A DNA stretch of 46,090 nt from Gemmatimonadota bacterium (lineage in GTDB: Bacteria > JAAXHH01): assembly GCA_009835325.1 (NCBI GenBank), contig VXWP01000017.1:36847-82936 (forward strand), in the 5' to 3' direction. Shown here piece after piece: positions 1 through 7,423 of the stretch. Every line of letters starts with the position of its first letter. Position 1 is the stretch's first letter. A program made the translations under genes and the position numbers. Under the pieces are notes generated by a model. The model had not been told where the DNA came from. It ran no database searches and saw nothing but the letters and a program-made list of their open reading frames with translations.

Positions 1-1
1 G

Positions 2-721
2 CTCTGGGTCGTGCCGAAGAGTCACCGCAGGGGGAACACGGCCGAAGAAAACCGCTGCCTGGCACAAAACCCCCGCGAACCGCTGCCCGGCGGCGTGCAG
101 GTCGAGCTCAACGCGGGCGACGGCGTGGTCTATACCAACACGATCCTGCACTGGGGGAGCGACTACAGCGCCAGGACCCGGCGCACCATACACCTGGGCT
201 ACCGTTCCTACGGAGGGCCGGTTTTCCCCTACGTCAACCGGACCTTCCGCGACCTCGGCTTCATCGAATGTCTGCCTTCCGATCTGCAGGCGGTTTTCAA
301 GGACATCCGGCGCAGATATGACGATGAGACCGACCGGATCGAGTCCATCTTCCGCGCGGCCATCGACGGCGACGAGGACGCTTTCCAGGAAGGCGTCGCC
401 GCGCTGCATCCCGGTGAAGCAGGTCGGATCGTATGCGCCGTGCTCCTTTCCAAGATCGCGTACAAGATGAGGTTCGCCACCCATCCGGTCCGACCGCACT
501 ACGGCAGCGACATCTCGCACGACGAAGACCTGAAACCACGGTTCACCGAAGGCGAGCTGGACACGCTCTGGCGGCGCTTCGAGCCGCTGGACGAACAGAT
601 GCAGTCCGATGCGCTCCAGTACGTGCCGGGATTCCAGTCGGATCCCATGCACTACTATTTCGAGGAAATGCCTTCCGGCCTGAATATAGAATCTTTTCTG
701 GCGGGATGGCGGAACAACTGA
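2..721 (+). CDS. Phytanoyl-CoA dioxygenase (PhyH) family protein, 5'-truncated by the window edge
   Basis: This is the C-terminal part of a non-heme Fe(II)/2-oxoglutarate dioxygenase. The reading frame is open from the first base, and its first residues (LWVVPKSHRRG) match the 'PGSH' segment inside the PhyH fold, so the true start and the HxD iron-binding motif lie to the left. The distal iron ligand and 2-oxoglutarate-binding arginine are visible in ILHWGSDYSARTRRTIHLGY. About 160 residues follow the catalytic core, rich in acidic and aromatic residues, an extension seen in some large environmental PhyH proteins. It lies 34 bp before an enolase-superfamily gene and probably shares its transcript. 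The substrate cannot be deduced; members hydroxylate small molecules as well as acyl-CoA. Family assignment is firm, function is open. Confidence 0.82.
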   Translation, partial: LWVVPKSHRRGNTAEENRCLAQNPREPLPGGVQVELNAGDGVVYTNTILHWGSDYSARTRRTIHLGYRSYGGPVFPYVNRTFRDLGFIECLPSDLQAVFKDIRRRYDDETDRIESIFRAAIDGDEDAFQEGVAALHPGEAGRIVCAVLLSKIAYKMRFATHPVRPHYGSDISHDEDLKPRFTEGELDTLWRRFEPLDEQMQSDALQYVPGFQSDPMHYYFEEMPSGLNIESFLAGWRNN

Positions 722-755
722 CGAGCCGCTATCGCGCCTTCCCGGGGAGACCACG

Positions 756-1874
756 ATGAAGATCACCGCAGTTTCCGTATGGACCGTCGTCGTACCCACC
801 ATACCCGGCCGGGTGCACAGTCCGGAATACGCGGAGAAGACCGGGTGGGACGAGGTGCCCAAGCACATCATACGGGTCGATACCGACACCGAGTACGCCG
901 GGATCGGGGAGACCGGCCGGGGCCTGCCCATCGAACAGGTCCGGGAAGGGGCCAGGCTGCTCATCGGCCGCGATCCCGAGGAAATCACGCCGCAGGACAT
1001 CTTCGGGCGCCGCGCCGAACGGGCGGCGGACGATCTCACCGTGGGAACGGGTCCGGCCTATGACGCCTACGAGATGGCCGTGCTCGACCTGGTGGGACGG
1101 GTCCGGAGGCTGCCCGTGCACACCCTCCTGGGCGGCGCGGTCCGGGACCGGGTCCGGGCCGACTACTGGATGGGCCACCAGACGCCGGAGGACGGCGCAA
1201 AGGCCGTGGAAAGAGGGCTGCGCCTCGGATTCACGGGCGTCAAGATCAAGTGCCGGCTCGAAGAACCCATGTACGAGCGCCTGAAGGCCATGCGCGACGT
1301 GGCCGGTCCGGAGTTCAAGGTGACGGTGGACCCCAACGAACGGTTCTACACGGCCGCCCAGGCCATCGAGCTGGCCGGCCGTCTCGAAACCCTGGGCAAC
1401 GTGGAGGTCTTCGAGGATCCCATACCCAAGACGGACATCGCGGGCTACGAGGAGATCCACCGGGCCATCCCCTTCCCCCTGGCCATGCACCTGGGGAACG
1501 GTGAAGGGGTCGTGCGCGCCCTGCAGGCGGACGGGGGCCGGGGCGTGGTGGACTGCGTGAACCTGGGCGGCAGCATGTTCGGATTCCAGCGCAACGCCGC
1601 CGTGGCCGCCGCGGCCGGCCTGCCCTGCTGGCACGGTTCCGGAAACGACCTCGGCATCTCGGACACTTCTTTCGTGCACGCCGCCGCCGCCGCTCCGAAC
1701 TGCACCATGGCCTCCGATTTCGTCGGCGGGTGGACCCGGGAGGACGATCTCATCGCAGAGCCCATCACCTTCGTGGACGGACACGTGCCCACGCCGATGA
1801 AACCGGGACTCGGCTGCGACCTGGACTACGACGCGCTGCAGCGGTACACGCAGCAACACGAGGAGCTGAACTGA
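756..1874 (+). CDS. Mandelate racemase/muconate lactonizing enzyme family protein
   Basis: A 372-residue enolase-superfamily enzyme, cytosolic and Mg-dependent, of the kind that abstracts a proton alpha to a carboxylate (acid-sugar dehydratases, racemases, cycloisomerases). The N-terminal capping domain covers about residues 1-120 and the barrel about 130-355. The KxK base motif is K163-I-K165; metal ligands are visible as D192 (VDPNERF) and E220 (VFEDP). The third ligand is less clear, near HLGNGE (245-250). GGGGAG-type Shine-Dalgarno (CCGGGGAGACCACG) precedes the ATG. It is followed 31 bp later by a kinase-like gene and then by a second superfamily member, suggesting one sugar-acid or related catabolic operon. 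Substrate unknown; the superfamily is functionally too diverse to name one. Confidence 0.85.
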   Translation: MKITAVSVWTVVVPTIPGRVHSPEYAEKTGWDEVPKHIIRVDTDTEYAGIGETGRGLPIEQVREGARLLIGRDPEEITPQDIFGRRAERAADDLTVGTGPAYDAYEMAVLDLVGRVRRLPVHTLLGGAVRDRVRADYWMGHQTPEDGAKAVERGLRLGFTGVKIKCRLEEPMYERLKAMRDVAGPEFKVTVDPNERFYTAAQAIELAGRLETLGNVEVFEDPIPKTDIAGYEEIHRAIPFPLAMHLGNGEGVVRALQADGGRGVVDCVNLGGSMFGFQRNAAVAAAAGLPCWHGSGNDLGISDTSFVHAAAAAPNCTMASDFVGGWTREDDLIAEPITFVDGHVPTPMKPGLGCDLDYDALQRYTQQHEELN

Positions 1875-1905
1875 TGCGCCATGCGGAACCTCGAAAGGAG
1901 CGCCC

Positions 1906-2517
1906 ATGCGGTTGATCGCCGTGGGCTGCGAATACGCCGGGGTCTCGACGCTGATCGACGGGCTCTATACCTGGGGAAACGAACGGGGCGTCCACCACCA
2001 CCTCGACGACCACTTCACCATCCCGGACGCGTACCACCTCGACGAAGCGGAGCAGCAGGGATTCATCGACATGCTGCCGGCCATCAAGGAGCGGTTCCAG
2101 CGGTTCCAGATCGTGTACCACGTCCGGCTGATGCACAAGTTCGATCACATCCTCCTCGGCGGGTTCCACATCGAGGAAATGGTGTACGGGCCCCGGTACT
2201 ATTACCCGGGGATCAACATCGCGGTGCGGGAATACGAGCCGGACATGCCGGACGACGCGATCCTCGTCCATCTCCACGCCCGTCCGGAGGTCATCCGGCG
2301 GCGCATGGAGACGGACCCCCATCCCCGGCAACTGGTCCCGGCGGAGGACGTCGAACGCATCCTGGAACGGTTCGATGAAGAGGTCGCGCAGTCCTGGATC
2401 CACCGGAAATTCGACATCGACACGTCCGATCTGACGCCCGGGGAATTGCTGGAGACCTTCCTTGAACGATCGGTTCCCTTTCTCAACACCCGGGATGCGT
2501 TGACCTGGATGCAATGA
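1906..2517 (+). CDS. Kinase-like P-loop protein with an atypical Walker A
   Basis: A 203-residue protein that I do not recognise as a named family. Its start (AVGCEYAGVST) has the shape and position of a nucleoside/thymidylate-kinase P-loop (GxxxxGK[ST]), but the lysine is replaced by valine (G7-x4-G12-V13-S14-T15). A later segment, ILVHLHARPEVIRRRM, resembles the strand-helix that carries the LID-side arginines in small-molecule kinases, and FDHILLGGFHIEEMVYG resembles the substrate-side strand. A strong AAGGAG lies 8 nt before the ATG. The stop overlaps the next start (ATGA), so it is translationally coupled to the second enolase-superfamily gene. It may bind a nucleotide without hydrolysing it, or be a divergent kinase; catalysis is unproven. 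Confidence 0.72.
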   Translation: MRLIAVGCEYAGVSTLIDGLYTWGNERGVHHHLDDHFTIPDAYHLDEAEQQGFIDMLPAIKERFQRFQIVYHVRLMHKFDHILLGGFHIEEMVYGPRYYYPGINIAVREYEPDMPDDAILVHLHARPEVIRRRMETDPHPRQLVPAEDVERILERFDEEVAQSWIHRKFDIDTSDLTPGELLETFLERSVPFLNTRDALTWMQ

Positions 2518-3644
2518 GCATGAAAATTACACACGTGGGGGCCGTGCTGCTCCAGCCCATGCCCTGGGTGCTGGTGAAGGTGAGGACCGACGAGGGGCTG
2601 GTCGGCATCGGCGAGGCCTATCACGGCGCCGGGGTCCACCAGATCGCCACCGATCCCAGGCTGGTCGAAAGGGCGCTCATCGGCCAGGACCCGCGGAACG
2701 TGGACAAGATCTTTCACGACATGATGGGTTCCATGTCGGCTTCCGGATTCTACCAGGGTGCGGTCATGAGCGCCATCAGCGGGATCGAAATGGCCCTGTG
2801 GGACATCACGGGACAGGCCTGCGGCGTGCCCATCTGGCAACTGCTCGGCGGCAAGTTCAGGGACCGCATCCGCGTATACAACGACTGTCACGCGGGGGAC
2901 GAGGAAACGCCGGAAGCCTACGCGGTTAAGGGCCGGGCCGGGGTAGCCCGGGGCTTCGACGCCATCAAGTTCGACATCGATCCGCAGCCCTCGCGACGCG
3001 ACCGGTACAACCGGACCATCAGCAACCACGACGTGGCCTACTTCGTCGACGTCATCACCGCCTTGCGGGAGGCCCTGGACCCCAATACCGACCTGCTCAT
3101 CGACGCCCACTGGAACTACGCCCCGGTGGACATCCTCAAGGTGGCCTACGCCATCGAGGACCTTGATCTGATGTGGCTGGAGGACCCCGTGCCGCCGGAG
3201 AACATCGAGGCCATGGCGAAGGTCACCCAGGCCACGCGCGTCCCCATCTGCACCGGGGAGAACTTCTACACCCGTCACGGCTTCCGGGACCTCATCGAGG
3301 CGCAGGCGGCGGACATCATCTCGCCCGATCACGCCAAGGCGGGAGGCCTGCTGGAGGGCCGGAAGATCGCCGACCTGGCGGACATGTACTACATCCCCCT
3401 GTCGCCGCACAACATCTGCGGCCCCATCGGGACGATGGCCGTGTGCCACCTGTGCGCGGCAGTACCCAACTTCCAGGTACTCGAATTCCATCACCTGGAC
3501 GACGAAGTGTGGAATACGCTGACGGTGGAACGGGACCTGATCCGGGACGGGCATATCGACCTGCCCAAGACGCCGGGCCTGGGCGTTACGCTGGACGAGG
3601 AAGCGGCGCGGCGCGCGGCCCGGGAGGACCTCGGTTTCTTCTGA
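2514..3644 (+). CDS. Mandelate racemase/muconate lactonizing family protein, galactonate-dehydratase-like
   Basis: A second enolase-superfamily enzyme (376 residues), of the sugar-acid dehydratase type. The features seen are the AIKFDID strand that carries the first catalytic pair, metal ligands in LLIDAHWNY (Asp), WLEDPVPPEN (Glu) and CTGENFYTR (Glu), a catalytic-type histidine in SPHNICGPIG, and a C-terminal EFHH segment. This set resembles D-galactonate/mannonate dehydratase-like members more than the first MR/MLE gene does. The first ATG overlaps the upstream stop (ATGA); a second ATG six bases on gives MKITHV and is an equally good start. It is followed 2 bp later by a PhyH gene. Likely dehydrates an acid sugar or related hydroxy acid; the substrate is inferred only at class level. 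Confidence 0.86.
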   Translation: MSMKITHVGAVLLQPMPWVLVKVRTDEGLVGIGEAYHGAGVHQIATDPRLVERALIGQDPRNVDKIFHDMMGSMSASGFYQGAVMSAISGIEMALWDITGQACGVPIWQLLGGKFRDRIRVYNDCHAGDEETPEAYAVKGRAGVARGFDAIKFDIDPQPSRRDRYNRTISNHDVAYFVDVITALREALDPNTDLLIDAHWNYAPVDILKVAYAIEDLDLMWLEDPVPPENIEAMAKVTQATRVPICTGENFYTRHGFRDLIEAQAADIISPDHAKAGGLLEGRKIADLADMYYIPLSPHNICGPIGTMAVCHLCAAVPNFQVLEFHHLDDEVWNTLTVERDLIRDGHIDLPKTPGLGVTLDEEAARRAAREDLGFF

Positions 3645-3646
3645 TC

Positions 3647-4393
3647 ATGGGATATGATGCCGAAATCGTCGGGCCGCGAATGAACCCGGACCTGTCCCCC
3701 GAACTGGAACGGGAGGCCGCCTTCTTCAGGAAATGGGGCTATCTGGTCGTGGAAGATGCGCTGACCTCCGGGCAGATCGAGCAGCTTCGGGACGCCCTCG
3801 AAGAGACCTTCTCCCGGCACGGCGAGTCCTTCACGCACCAACTTCTGGAAGAGGACCAACGGTTCGCATTCCTGCTGGACAATCCACCCGTCCTGGACCG
3901 CATGAAGGCCATACTCGGCAACTGCGTCCAGCTGCACAGCGCGACGGCGCGGGTTACAAAACCGGGCGAACCGGACCAGAACTGGCACCGGGACATACCC
4001 TGGCCCAAGGATCCGGAGCCGCCGCCCTACGGCAACGAGCCGGGCCAGATCAACTGCGGGTACTACCTCGACCAGCTGACTATGGAGAACGGACCCATCG
4101 TCATCGTGCCAGGCAGCCACCGGGCGCCCTTCAAGCCGCCGGAGACCCAGGCCCGTTTTCCGGACGAGAAGCATGTACTGGCGAGACCGGGACAGGCCGT
4201 CCTGTTCGACGGCTGGCTCTTTCACCGCGGAGCCGCCAACCAGTCGGACCGCAACCGCAGGGTTTGCCTGATGTGCTACCAGAACGCCTGGATGAAGTCC
4301 CGGGAACCCTTCGACGGCCCACGGGTGACCGCCATGCGGGAGAAGGGAACCAGGGAACAGAAACTGCTGCTCGGCGCAATCGACCGCTGGTAG
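3647..4393 (+). CDS. Phytanoyl-CoA dioxygenase (PhyH) family protein
   Basis: A complete 248-residue Fe(II)/2-oxoglutarate dioxygenase. The iron triad is H114-x-D116 (NWHRDIPW) and H193 (LFHRGAANQ). The 2-oxoglutarate-binding arginine is in SDRNRR just after, and IVIVPGSHR (about 152-159) is the usual family strand. I chose the ATG 3 nt after the preceding stop; an internal ATG 33 nt downstream (MNPDLSPELE) would also keep the whole fold. It is tightly coupled to the enolase-superfamily gene before it, so an oxidation step in the same pathway is plausible. The members of this family in the window differ strongly from one another, so they are not recent duplicates. Substrate unknown. Confidence 0.88.
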   Translation: MGYDAEIVGPRMNPDLSPELEREAAFFRKWGYLVVEDALTSGQIEQLRDALEETFSRHGESFTHQLLEEDQRFAFLLDNPPVLDRMKAILGNCVQLHSATARVTKPGEPDQNWHRDIPWPKDPEPPPYGNEPGQINCGYYLDQLTMENGPIVIVPGSHRAPFKPPETQARFPDEKHVLARPGQAVLFDGWLFHRGAANQSDRNRRVCLMCYQNAWMKSREPFDGPRVTAMREKGTREQKLLLGAIDRW

Positions 4394-4416
4394 CGTAACC
4401 TGACCGACGTCCTGCC

Positions 4417-4452
4417 ATGAGCGAGATGAGCGAGATGAGCGAGATGAGCGAA
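4417..4452 (+). repeat. Four tandem 9-bp repeats that multiply the start codon
   Basis: ATGAGCGAG occurs three times and ATGAGCGAA once, head to tail, encoding MSE-MSE-MSE-MSE. Every unit has an in-frame ATG, so any copy-number change keeps the frame and simply moves the start. Confidence 0.95.
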
Positions 4453-5427
4453 CTGGCCATGATGGATATCCACCGGGCCGAAATGCCCGTACGCATCGGC
4501 ATCTCGTCCTGCCTGCTCGGTGAGCGCGTCCGCTACGATGGCGGACACAAGCGCGACGACTACCTGGTGGACGTGGTCGGCCGTTACGTGGAGTGGATCC
4601 CGGTGTGTCCGGAAGTGGAAGCGGGCATGGGTACCCCGCGGGAGACCGTGCAGTTGACCCGGGTCGACGGCGATGTCCGGATGCTGACGAAAAACGGGGT
4701 CGATCACACCGACAGGGTGGACTGGTTCGCTCGGCAACGCGTGCAGACCCTGGAGCAGGCCCGGCTCAGCGGCTACATCCTCAAGAGCCGGTCACCCTCG
4801 TGCGGCATGGAACGGGTACCCGTCGTCCAGCCCGAAGGACCCGCGCTCCGGAACGGGCGCGGGATATTCGCCCGGCGGCTGATGGATGCCCTGCCCCATC
4901 TGCCCGTGGAAGAAGAGCGGCGGCTGCATAACCCGCGGGTCCGGGAGAACTTCATCAGCCGGGTTTTCGCCTGCTACCGCTGGCTGCAGCTCGCCGATTC
5001 GGGCCTGACCCGGCAATCGCTGATGAGCTATCACCGGGCCTACAAGTACCTCCTCATGGCGCACAGCCAGGAGGGCACGCGCCGTCTCGGACGGCTGCTG
5101 GCGAAACCGGAGCGCTACGCCACCACCCGGGAACTGGCGGACGCCTACCTGGGCGAATTCAACCGGGTCATGAAAAGAACGCCGTCCCGGCGGAACCATA
5201 CCAACGTGCTGCAGCACATGGCGGGCTATGTCTCCGACCGGCTCGACGGCCGCACGCGCCGTGAACTGACGCGCATGATCCAGAAGTACCACGAGGAGCT
5301 GCTGCCCCTGATCGTGCCCGTGGTCATGCTGCGGCACTACGTGCGCGAGTTCGACATCACCTACCTGCAGGACCAGACCTACCTCCATCCTTTTCCCGGC
5401 GAACTGATGCTGCTCAACCAGTTGTAG
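4417..5427 (+). CDS. TudS-type (DUF523) desulfidase domain fused to DUF1722 (YbgA-like)
   Basis: A 336-residue two-domain cytosolic protein. The N-terminal domain (about 24-165) is DUF523, which in characterised members is the [4Fe-4S] thiouracil desulfidase TudS. All three cluster cysteines are visible: C32 (SSCLLG), C64 (PVCPEVEAG, with the conserved Glu two residues on) and C129 (SRSPSCGM). The C-terminal domain (about 190-330) is DUF1722, as in E. coli YbgA, ending in FHPFPGELML-like sequence (YLHPFPGELMLL). The DUF523-DUF1722 fusion is common in bacteria. The first ~15 residues are a tandem repeat and the start may be any of four ATGs or the later ATG at MMDIHRAEM. Removal of sulfur from modified or damaged thio-nucleobases is the likely role of the first domain; the role of the second is unknown. 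Confidence 0.88.
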   Translation: MSEMSEMSEMSELAMMDIHRAEMPVRIGISSCLLGERVRYDGGHKRDDYLVDVVGRYVEWIPVCPEVEAGMGTPRETVQLTRVDGDVRMLTKNGVDHTDRVDWFARQRVQTLEQARLSGYILKSRSPSCGMERVPVVQPEGPALRNGRGIFARRLMDALPHLPVEEERRLHNPRVRENFISRVFACYRWLQLADSGLTRQSLMSYHRAYKYLLMAHSQEGTRRLGRLLAKPERYATTRELADAYLGEFNRVMKRTPSRRNHTNVLQHMAGYVSDRLDGRTRRELTRMIQKYHEELLPLIVPVVMLRHYVREFDITYLQDQTYLHPFPGELMLLNQL

Positions 5428-5587
5428 CGGCCCGGAATCGCGGCGGCGGACAGCCGGTTTGTACGGGACATACTCCTTGACCGGAAATCCCCGGATCGTT
5501 TTCTTAGGTTGATTGCCTTCCGGCGCGAATCCACGCCGCGTTCCGAGTCCTTTTCTTCGCTCGATACCCGCGAGGCCACGGCGGAAT

Positions 5588-6364
5588 ATGACGCAGAAAA
5601 CCCGGTCCATCCAGCTCACCGACGCACAGGTCGCCCGGTTCCACGAAGAAGGCTATCTCGTCGTCCCGGACCTGCTGACGGCGGATGAAGTCGAGGCGTT
5701 CGTCCGGCACCAGGCCGATCCGGAAGCCGAGTCTCTGAAGCAGGGGCTCCGTACCCACCTCTCGGACCCCTTCTGGCAACGGCTGGCCCACCATCCCAAC
5801 GTGGCCGGCGTCGCCCGCCAGATCCTGGGCGGACGGCCCCGCATCGTACAGACCATGTACATGGCCAAGGAACCGGCCAAACCGGACGAGAAACTGGGCG
5901 GCGCCGGCATCTCGCTGCACCAGGATGCCCACTACCTGCCCAACGAGCCCGACACGTTGATGGCCTGCTGGATCGCCATGAGCGATACCGATCCGGAGAA
6001 CGGCGGACTTTGCGTGGCGCCGGGTAGCCACAGGGACACCCTGCGCGAGACGACCCTGAACACCAATCCGGAGCACATGAGCTGGGAGAGTGACTACGGC
6101 ATGAGATCGCCGGACGGCCGCGAATGGACCGAGAAGCTCTACTCCTTCGACGTGGTGGGCATTGAGGAGGAAGACCTCGTCCGGCTGACGGTGCCGCTCG
6201 GCAGCGGGGTGTTCTTCACCAGCAGGACGGTGCACGGCTCCTACGCCAACCGGTCGCACACCCGGCCGCGCCTGGCCTTCGCCGTCCACTACGTGAAGGA
6301 CGGCACGTGGGTGTTCCGGACCGACGTGCAGGATACGACCCCGGTGGACCTGCCAGGGGCCTGA
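5588..6364 (+). CDS. Phytanoyl-CoA dioxygenase (PhyH) family protein
   Basis: A complete 258-residue Fe(II)/2-oxoglutarate dioxygenase. Iron ligands are H111 and D113 (LHQDAHYL) and H216 (RTVHGSYANRS), and an arginine of RPRLAFAV follows for 2-oxoglutarate. LCVAPGSHRD (about 141-150) is the typical family strand. The start chosen is the ATG of MTQKTRSIQL, where similarity to the family begins; the 25 codons upstream in frame are proline/arginine-rich and look non-coding. A 160-bp spacer separates it from the upstream gene, so it may have its own promoter, though I see no convincing one. The substrate is unknown. Confidence 0.87.
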   Translation: MTQKTRSIQLTDAQVARFHEEGYLVVPDLLTADEVEAFVRHQADPEAESLKQGLRTHLSDPFWQRLAHHPNVAGVARQILGGRPRIVQTMYMAKEPAKPDEKLGGAGISLHQDAHYLPNEPDTLMACWIAMSDTDPENGGLCVAPGSHRDTLRETTLNTNPEHMSWESDYGMRSPDGREWTEKLYSFDVVGIEEEDLVRLTVPLGSGVFFTSRTVHGSYANRSHTRPRLAFAVHYVKDGTWVFRTDVQDTTPVDLPGA

Positions 6365-6372
6365 CCCGAGTA

Positions 6373-6417
6373 TTTACCGCAGATTCATATACTGCAGATT
6401 CATTTACTGGAGATTCG
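6373..6417 (+). repeat. Three tandem 15-bp repeats directly before a start codon
   Basis: The units are TTTACCGCAGATTCA, TATACTGCAGATTCA and TTTACTGGAGATTCG. Only the last copy reads GGAG rather than GCAG, and this GGAG sits 5 nt before the ATG of the following dehydrogenase, where it serves as its ribosome-binding site. Confidence 0.95.
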
Positions 6418-7389
6418 ATGGAACGCCTGAACGTCCTGCTGCTTCCCGTACGCCCCATTTACAGCCCGTGGTGCGTGGACATCCGGGAGGCCATCGGCGA
6501 CCGCCACGAACTGAGGGATTTCGACGATGACAAACCCCTGGCGCTCCAGTTCGCCGGAGTGGACGTGGTGATCGACCAGGGCGGAAGCCGGGGCACGCGG
6601 GAGATGATGGACGCCGCGGGCGACTGCCGGCTGTGGCAGATCGTGGGCACGGGATTCGACCACTTCGACCTGGCCTATATCAAGACGAAGGGCATCCCCA
6701 CGGCCAATACCCCCGGACTGTTCAGCGACGTCGCCCTGGCCGAGACCGCTATGATGTTCATCATTATGGTATCGCGGCGGTACCGGGAAGCGGTAGAAAA
6801 CTTACGACAAGGCCGTATGTACAATCCGCTCGGATACGAGCTGGAGCACCAGACGCTGGGCATCGTGGGATTCGGTGCGAGCGGCCAGGCCCTGGCCCGA
6901 CGGGCCAAGCCCTTCGGCATGCGGATCCTGGGCATCGACGTCCGGGAGATCGAATCCGAAGTGCTCGACGACATACAGCCGGATTTCATCGGCGGGCCGG
7001 ACGACCTGGACCGGGTCGCGGCCGAAAGCGACTTCCTCTCCCTGCACCTGCATCTGAACGACGAGACCCGCCATATCATCGACGGACGGCGGCTGGGGCT
7101 CATGAAACCGACGGCCAGCGTCATCAACGTGGCCCGCGGCGCCCTCGTGGACGAAGCGGCCCTCTACGACGCCCTGGTCGAGGGGAAGATCGGCGGCGCC
7201 GGTCTCGACGTCTTCGCCCAGGAACCGCCCGATCCTTCCCTGCCCGTTTACCAGTTGCCCAACGTGGTCGTCACGCCCCATATCGCCGGGGTGACGGACG
7301 GTACCTCCCGCCGGCGGGCCGCCGCGGCCGCGGAGAACACGGACCGGGTCGCCCGGGGCCTGGAACCCCTGTACCGGATCGACCTGTGA
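6418..7389 (+). CDS. D-isomer-specific 2-hydroxyacid dehydrogenase (NAD-dependent)
   Basis: A 323-residue cytosolic oxidoreductase of the phosphoglycerate/glyoxylate-hydroxypyruvate reductase superfamily, interconverting a 2-keto acid and a D-2-hydroxy acid. The nucleotide-binding loop is LGIVGFGASGQALARR (about 141-156). The catalytic triad is visible as Arg in NVARGALVDE, Glu in DVFAQEP and His in TPHIAG. The ATG chosen is preceded by GGAG at 5 nt, created inside a 15-bp tandem repeat. The gene is followed 34 bp later by a ThDP enzyme; the two could act in sequence on a 2-keto acid. The exact substrate cannot be read from sequence. Confidence 0.9.
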   Translation: MERLNVLLLPVRPIYSPWCVDIREAIGDRHELRDFDDDKPLALQFAGVDVVIDQGGSRGTREMMDAAGDCRLWQIVGTGFDHFDLAYIKTKGIPTANTPGLFSDVALAETAMMFIIMVSRRYREAVENLRQGRMYNPLGYELEHQTLGIVGFGASGQALARRAKPFGMRILGIDVREIESEVLDDIQPDFIGGPDDLDRVAAESDFLSLHLHLNDETRHIIDGRRLGLMKPTASVINVARGALVDEAALYDALVEGKIGGAGLDVFAQEPPDPSLPVYQLPNVVVTPHIAGVTDGTSRRRAAAAAENTDRVARGLEPLYRIDL

Positions 7390-7423
7390 CCGGCCGTCCA
7401 CCTTTCCCGGAAACCCGCCCTCC

